Below are positions 61,413-64,000 of a stretch of 64,000 nt of DNA, one piece after another; positions within the stretch are counted from its first letter, which is position 1, and every line of letters begins with the position of its first letter. The notes under the pieces are model-generated. The model saw nothing but the letters and a program-made list of their open reading frames with translations. It was not told the DNA's origin and made no database searches. Source of the DNA: Dehalogenimonas lykanthroporepellens BL-DC-9 (GTDB taxonomy: Bacteria; Chloroflexota; Dehalococcoidia; Dehalococcoidales; Dehalococcoidaceae); NCBI GenBank assembly GCA_000143165.1, contig CP002084.1, positions 1 through 64,000 of the forward strand, written 5' to 3'. A program made the position numbers and the translations under genes.

Positions 61413-61840
61413 TTTTCGGCCTCACACTGCCGGCAATAGCCGGCAAATTCCAGCCGGTGTTCGGTGATGCGGAAACCGGTCTCTTCCTCCAGCACCGTGG
61501 CGGTTTCATGCGGGCAATATCCGGAAAAATCAGTGACAAGGCCGCAACCCCGGCAGACCAGGTGATGATGGTGCTCTGTGCCGGCCAGCTTGTAGGCGGG
61601 CACGGTTCCTTCATTAAACCGGCAGAGCAGGCCCAGTTCCGTTAAGATATCGAGGGTGCGGTAAACCGTCACCAGCCCGATGTCCGGACGGTCGACGCTC
61701 AGCCGACGGTGCAACCCGGTCGGGGTCAGCGTCGCCGTGGAACTGCTCAACTCCGTTATGATAGCTCTGCGTTGCGGGGTCAGCTTGTAGCCGGCCTGAC
61801 GCAGGCTCTCCAATATTCCGAATTCATTTTTTTTGGTCAT
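61409..61840 (-). CDS. Fur-family metal-dependent regulator (Fur or Zur)
   Basis: A 143-residue winged-helix regulator: LTPQRRAIITELSS and LVTVYRTLDILTELGLL in the DNA-binding half, then TEHHHHLVCRGCG and CRQC with structural zinc pairs. It precedes the metal-binding protein with a 4-base overlap, so it is probably the zinc or manganese sensor of that unit. An AT-rich inverted repeat sits 10 bases upstream of its start as a candidate operator. Confidence 0.9.
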   Translation of the reverse strand: MTKKNEFGILESLRQAGYKLTPQRRAIITELSSSTATLTPTGLHRRLSVDRPDIGLVTVYRTLDILTELGLLCRFNEGTVPAYKLAGTEHHHHLVCRGCGLVTDFSGYCPHETATVLEEETGFRITEHRLEFAGYCRQCEAEK

Positions 61841-61849
61841 CCCGCCACC

Positions 61850-61872
61850 TAATTGAAAAACGTTATCAATTA
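61850..61872 (-). promoter_or_regulatory. Candidate Fur/Zur operator
   Basis: TAATTGA, 9 bases, TCAATTA: a perfect 7-9-7 inverted repeat, with an inner near-palindrome around AACGTT. It lies 10 bases upstream of the fur-family gene, where autoregulation would act. The exact metal is unknown. Confidence 0.6.
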
Positions 61873-61916
61873 GATAATAAACGCTGGCGGCAGTGGTGTC
61901 AATACCGGAAAAGAGT

Positions 61917-63260
61917 TTATTCTGACTGGATATGGGGGAGACGGCTCTGCCGTGGCCAGGAGGCGGCTACGCCTACCAGGCACAGCCCGGTGAACAGGGC
62001 GAAAGCCATTCTCATACTGGTCAGAAACTCGACATGCACCTCGGCAGAAATCTGGACATTGCCCACGATCAGGGAGAAAAGAAGCATGACGATACCCAGC
62101 GACAGCATCTGGCCGACCAGACGCATGGTGGAGAGAGTTGCCGAAGCTATGCCGTAATGGTGCCGGGGAACCGAGCCCATGATCGCCGCCGAATTAGGCG
62201 AGGAAAAAAGGCCGAAACCGATACCCAGTACCGCCAGGGCGGTGATGATATAGGCCATCGGTGATTGTTCCGTCAGGAAAATCAGCATGGCCAGGCCGGT
62301 GGCCGATACCGCCATACCGACGGTGGCCAGAAACCTGGGATCACGACGGTCGGCCAGTCGTCCGGCGAAAGGTGAGATAAGCGCCATCAGCACCGGCTGG
62401 GCTACCAGAATGAGTCCAGCCTCCACCGGGGAAAAACCCTTAACGAACTGAAGATACAGTGACAGTAAAAAACCGGTCGCGAAGGTGGCGGCGTAATTGA
62501 TGAGGGTAGCGGCGTTGGACAGGGCGAAAACCTGATTGTACCGGAACAGGGCGAGGGACAGGATGGGGTGCGGCGTGCGTGCTTCCAGCGCCAGAAAACC
62601 GGCCATGCCGGCCACGCCCAGACCGGTCAGAATGAAACCGCCGGCGGCCGGCAATTCCGAAAAGCCCAGCATCAGCCCGGTCAGGGCTAAACCGTAAATT
62701 ACGGCTCCTTTCAAATCGAACTGTTCCCTGCTGGCTTCCTGCCATTCCATTTTCAGCCGGGTTACGATGAAATACAAGGCCACAGCGGCGATGCCGGCGG
62801 TGATGAAAAAGATACTCCGCCAGCCAATTGATGAGGTCAGCAGGCCGCCGATGGTGGGGCCGAGTGACAAACCGATGTAGACGGCGGCGGCGTTCAAACC
62901 CAGCACCCGGCCTCTTTCGGCCGGGGGATAGACCGACGTCAGGATGGCGATGCCGGTGCCGAAGAGCATCGCCGCGGCGACACCCTGAGCGCCCCGCAGG
63001 GCGATGAGGACAACGCCGTCCGGGGTGAAACCGATGGCGACCGAAACCAGGATGTACAACGAGAGGCCGGTGATGAAGATCCGGCGACGGCCTTTGATAT
63101 CGGCCAGCCGGCCGAATGGCAGGAGAAACACCGCCGCCGCCAGAATATAGATGGTGGCCACCCAGCTCAGGGATACGGCGTCCAACCCGAATTCGTGACC
63201 GATGACCGGCAGGGCGATGTTGACCGATGAGCCCATGAACGGCGTCAGAAAGGAAGCCAT
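61917..63260 (-). CDS. MFS transporter, DHA2 (EmrB/QacA-like) family
   Basis: A 447-residue polytopic membrane protein with about 14 hydrophobic segments. Seen: SSVNIALPVIGHEFGLD (motif of DHA2), GRLADIKGRRRIFITGL (the A motif between helices 2 and 3), and RGAQGVAAAMLFG. It should export drugs or metabolites with protons. The frame upstream carries homologous residues (SATRRATLAAAI) without a start codon, so the N-terminus may begin a little earlier or by an unusual start. Its 5' side faces pyrD. Confidence 0.86.
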   Translation of the reverse strand: MASFLTPFMGSSVNIALPVIGHEFGLDAVSLSWVATIYILAAAVFLLPFGRLADIKGRRRIFITGLSLYILVSVAIGFTPDGVVLIALRGAQGVAAAMLFGTGIAILTSVYPPAERGRVLGLNAAAVYIGLSLGPTIGGLLTSSIGWRSIFFITAGIAAVALYFIVTRLKMEWQEASREQFDLKGAVIYGLALTGLMLGFSELPAAGGFILTGLGVAGMAGFLALEARTPHPILSLALFRYNQVFALSNAATLINYAATFATGFLLSLYLQFVKGFSPVEAGLILVAQPVLMALISPFAGRLADRRDPRFLATVGMAVSATGLAMLIFLTEQSPMAYIITALAVLGIGFGLFSSPNSAAIMGSVPRHHYGIASATLSTMRLVGQMLSLGIVMLLFSLIVGNVQISAEVHVEFLTSMRMAFALFTGLCLVGVAASWPRQSRLPHIQSE

Positions 63261-63334
63261 GATGGCCGCGGCCAGGGTTGCCCGGCGTGTCGCCGAAGCA
63301 TCTCGGCCGGCAGGGAGTTGCGGCGAGTCCAGGA

Positions 63335-64000
63335 TTACCTCGCTGTGCCGACCAGGTCGGTCACAGAATCAATGTTATTGCGAGTCAGCCAGCTTCGGAG
63401 GCCGCGCACAATAGCGGCCGGGGCCTGGGGGTCTACCAGAGCGGCGGTGCCGACTTCAACGGCCCTGGCGCCAGCCATGATGAACTCCAGGGCGTCTTCT
63501 GCCGAGGTGATGCCGCCGCCGCCGATGATGGGAATGTCCACTGCCGCGGCTGTCTGCCAGACCATGGCCAGGGCCACCGGTTTAATGGCCGGACCGGACA
63601 GTCCGCCGGTGACGTTGGCCAGCACCGGGCGTCGTTTTCTGATATCTATGGCCATGCCGCGCAGGGTATTGATGAGGGATATGGCATCGGCGCCGGCTGA
63701 GGCGACACCCCTGGCCAGGGCGGCGATATCGCCGGTATTGGGAGTCAGTTTGACGATAACCGGCAGGCTGGTGGCATTCCGGACGGCGGCGGTAACGGTA
63801 GCCGCTGACTCCGGGGTGGCGCCGAACTCCAGACAACCGGCTTTGACATTGGGACAGGAGATATTGACCTCCAGGGCGGCAATGCCGGGAACGCCGTTCA
63901 GGCGGCGGGCGATGCTGGCGTAGTCTTCGGCGGAATCGCCGGCGATATTGACGATAACCGGTATCGGCCAGCTGGCCCAGAGGGGTGAATATTTGGCGAT
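63335..64000 (-). CDS. pyrD: Dihydroorotate dehydrogenase, class 1B (3' part; runs off the window)
   Basis: Oxidises dihydroorotate to orotate in pyrimidine synthesis with FMN. Only about 222 residues are within the window. Seen on the minus strand: NISCPNVKAGCLEFG (the class 1B catalytic Cys region), VKLTPNTGDI, NTLRGMAIDI, the flavin loop IIGGGGITSAEDALEF and GTAALVDPQ. The N-terminal part is beyond 64000. Class 1B enzymes use a PyrK subunit, not seen here. The stop is 74 bases from the MFS start. Confidence 0.92.
   Translation of the reverse strand: MAKYSPLWASWPIPVIVNIAGDSAEDYASIARRLNGVPGIAALEVNISCPNVKAGCLEFGATPESAATVTAAVRNATSLPVIVKLTPNTGDIAALARGVASAGADAISLINTLRGMAIDIRKRRPVLANVTGGLSGPAIKPVALAMVWQTAAAVDIPIIGGGGITSAEDALEFIMAGARAVEVGTAALVDPQAPAAIVRGLRSWLTRNNIDSVTDLVGTAR

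Noticed and set aside
1-64000. CRISPR array or rRNA genes
   Set aside because: No regularly spaced repeats and no rRNA-like sequence were noticed on reading through.

Overview
The window looks like chromosome from a strictly anaerobic, hydrogen- and formate-using bacterium of the Dehalococcoidia (Chloroflexota), most like Dehalogenimonas. That placement is an inference from the gene set and remembered protein similarity, not from a search. The supporting genes are a periplasmic uptake [NiFe] hydrogenase with a membrane-tethered ferredoxin (hupX-hupS-hupL), a twin-arginine formate-dehydrogenase-like operon whose catalytic subunit is read through a UGA (selenocysteine) codon, an archaeal-type phosphoglycerate mutase, hydroxylamine reductase, and many lipoproteins with Thr/Pro-rich linkers.

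Layout. 0-2 kb: dnaA and rpsT, convergent over a shared terminator. 2.0-3.4 kb: an intact IS256-family element. 3.4-6.7 kb: a tightly overlapping run of pyrF, a DUF951 gene, folP, folK and a patatin-like lipase. 6.7-11.7 kb: a DOMON lipoprotein, a YmdB-type phosphodiesterase, a PHP phosphoesterase, plsY, an FmdB-like zinc ribbon, a lipoprotein pseudogene with two nonsense codons, and a receiver-only protein. 11.7-16 kb: an odd SDR-like gene, then a leftward run of two radical-SAM genes behind a frameshifted ATP-pyrophosphatase gene. 16-20 kb: tRNA-Val(CAC), rlmN, ridA split by a second copy of the same IS256 element, and mnmA. 20.4-23.9 kb: the hydrogenase operon. 24.2-25.0 kb: a decayed transposon. 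25.2-32.7 kb: a biotin carboxylase-like gene and the Fdh operon (fdhA with Sec, FeS subunit, NrfD-like anchor, fdhE). 33-43 kb: an unrecognised gene, comEA/comEC, a ferredoxin, a methyltransferase with a frameshifted tail, a GNAT gene, a NifU-like gene, lysC, a transglutaminase-like lipoprotein, apgM, tRNA-Pro(CGG) and mazG.

43.4-46.1 kb reads as the wreck of an integrative element at the 3' end of tRNA-Val(TAC): a serine-recombinase C-terminal scrap, three overlapping genes for CxxC/C2H2-like zinc-binding proteins, and a truncated transposase. 46.3-64 kb returns to core functions: a two-repeat lipoprotein, a soluble hybrid histidine kinase, an ABC-F ATPase, hcp, a tandem universal stress protein, the hrcA-grpE-dnaK heat-shock operon with a degenerate CIRCE, a metallo-beta-lactamase-fold protein, lgt, a metal-binding lipoprotein with a Fur-family regulator, an MFS exporter, and the 3' part of pyrD running off the end.

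How it fits together. Hup would oxidise hydrogen outside the membrane, and the Fdh-like complex would oxidise formate or feed a quinone-independent respiratory chain of the kind described for Dehalococcoides. The iron-sulfur subunits of the two operons are clear paralogues, including their single C-terminal membrane helix. The most informative signals are the UGA codon with a SECIS-like hairpin in fdhA, the exactly bounded IS256 copies (1375 bp each, with 8- and 9-bp target duplications), the damaged element at tRNA-Val, and several single-base gene disruptions.
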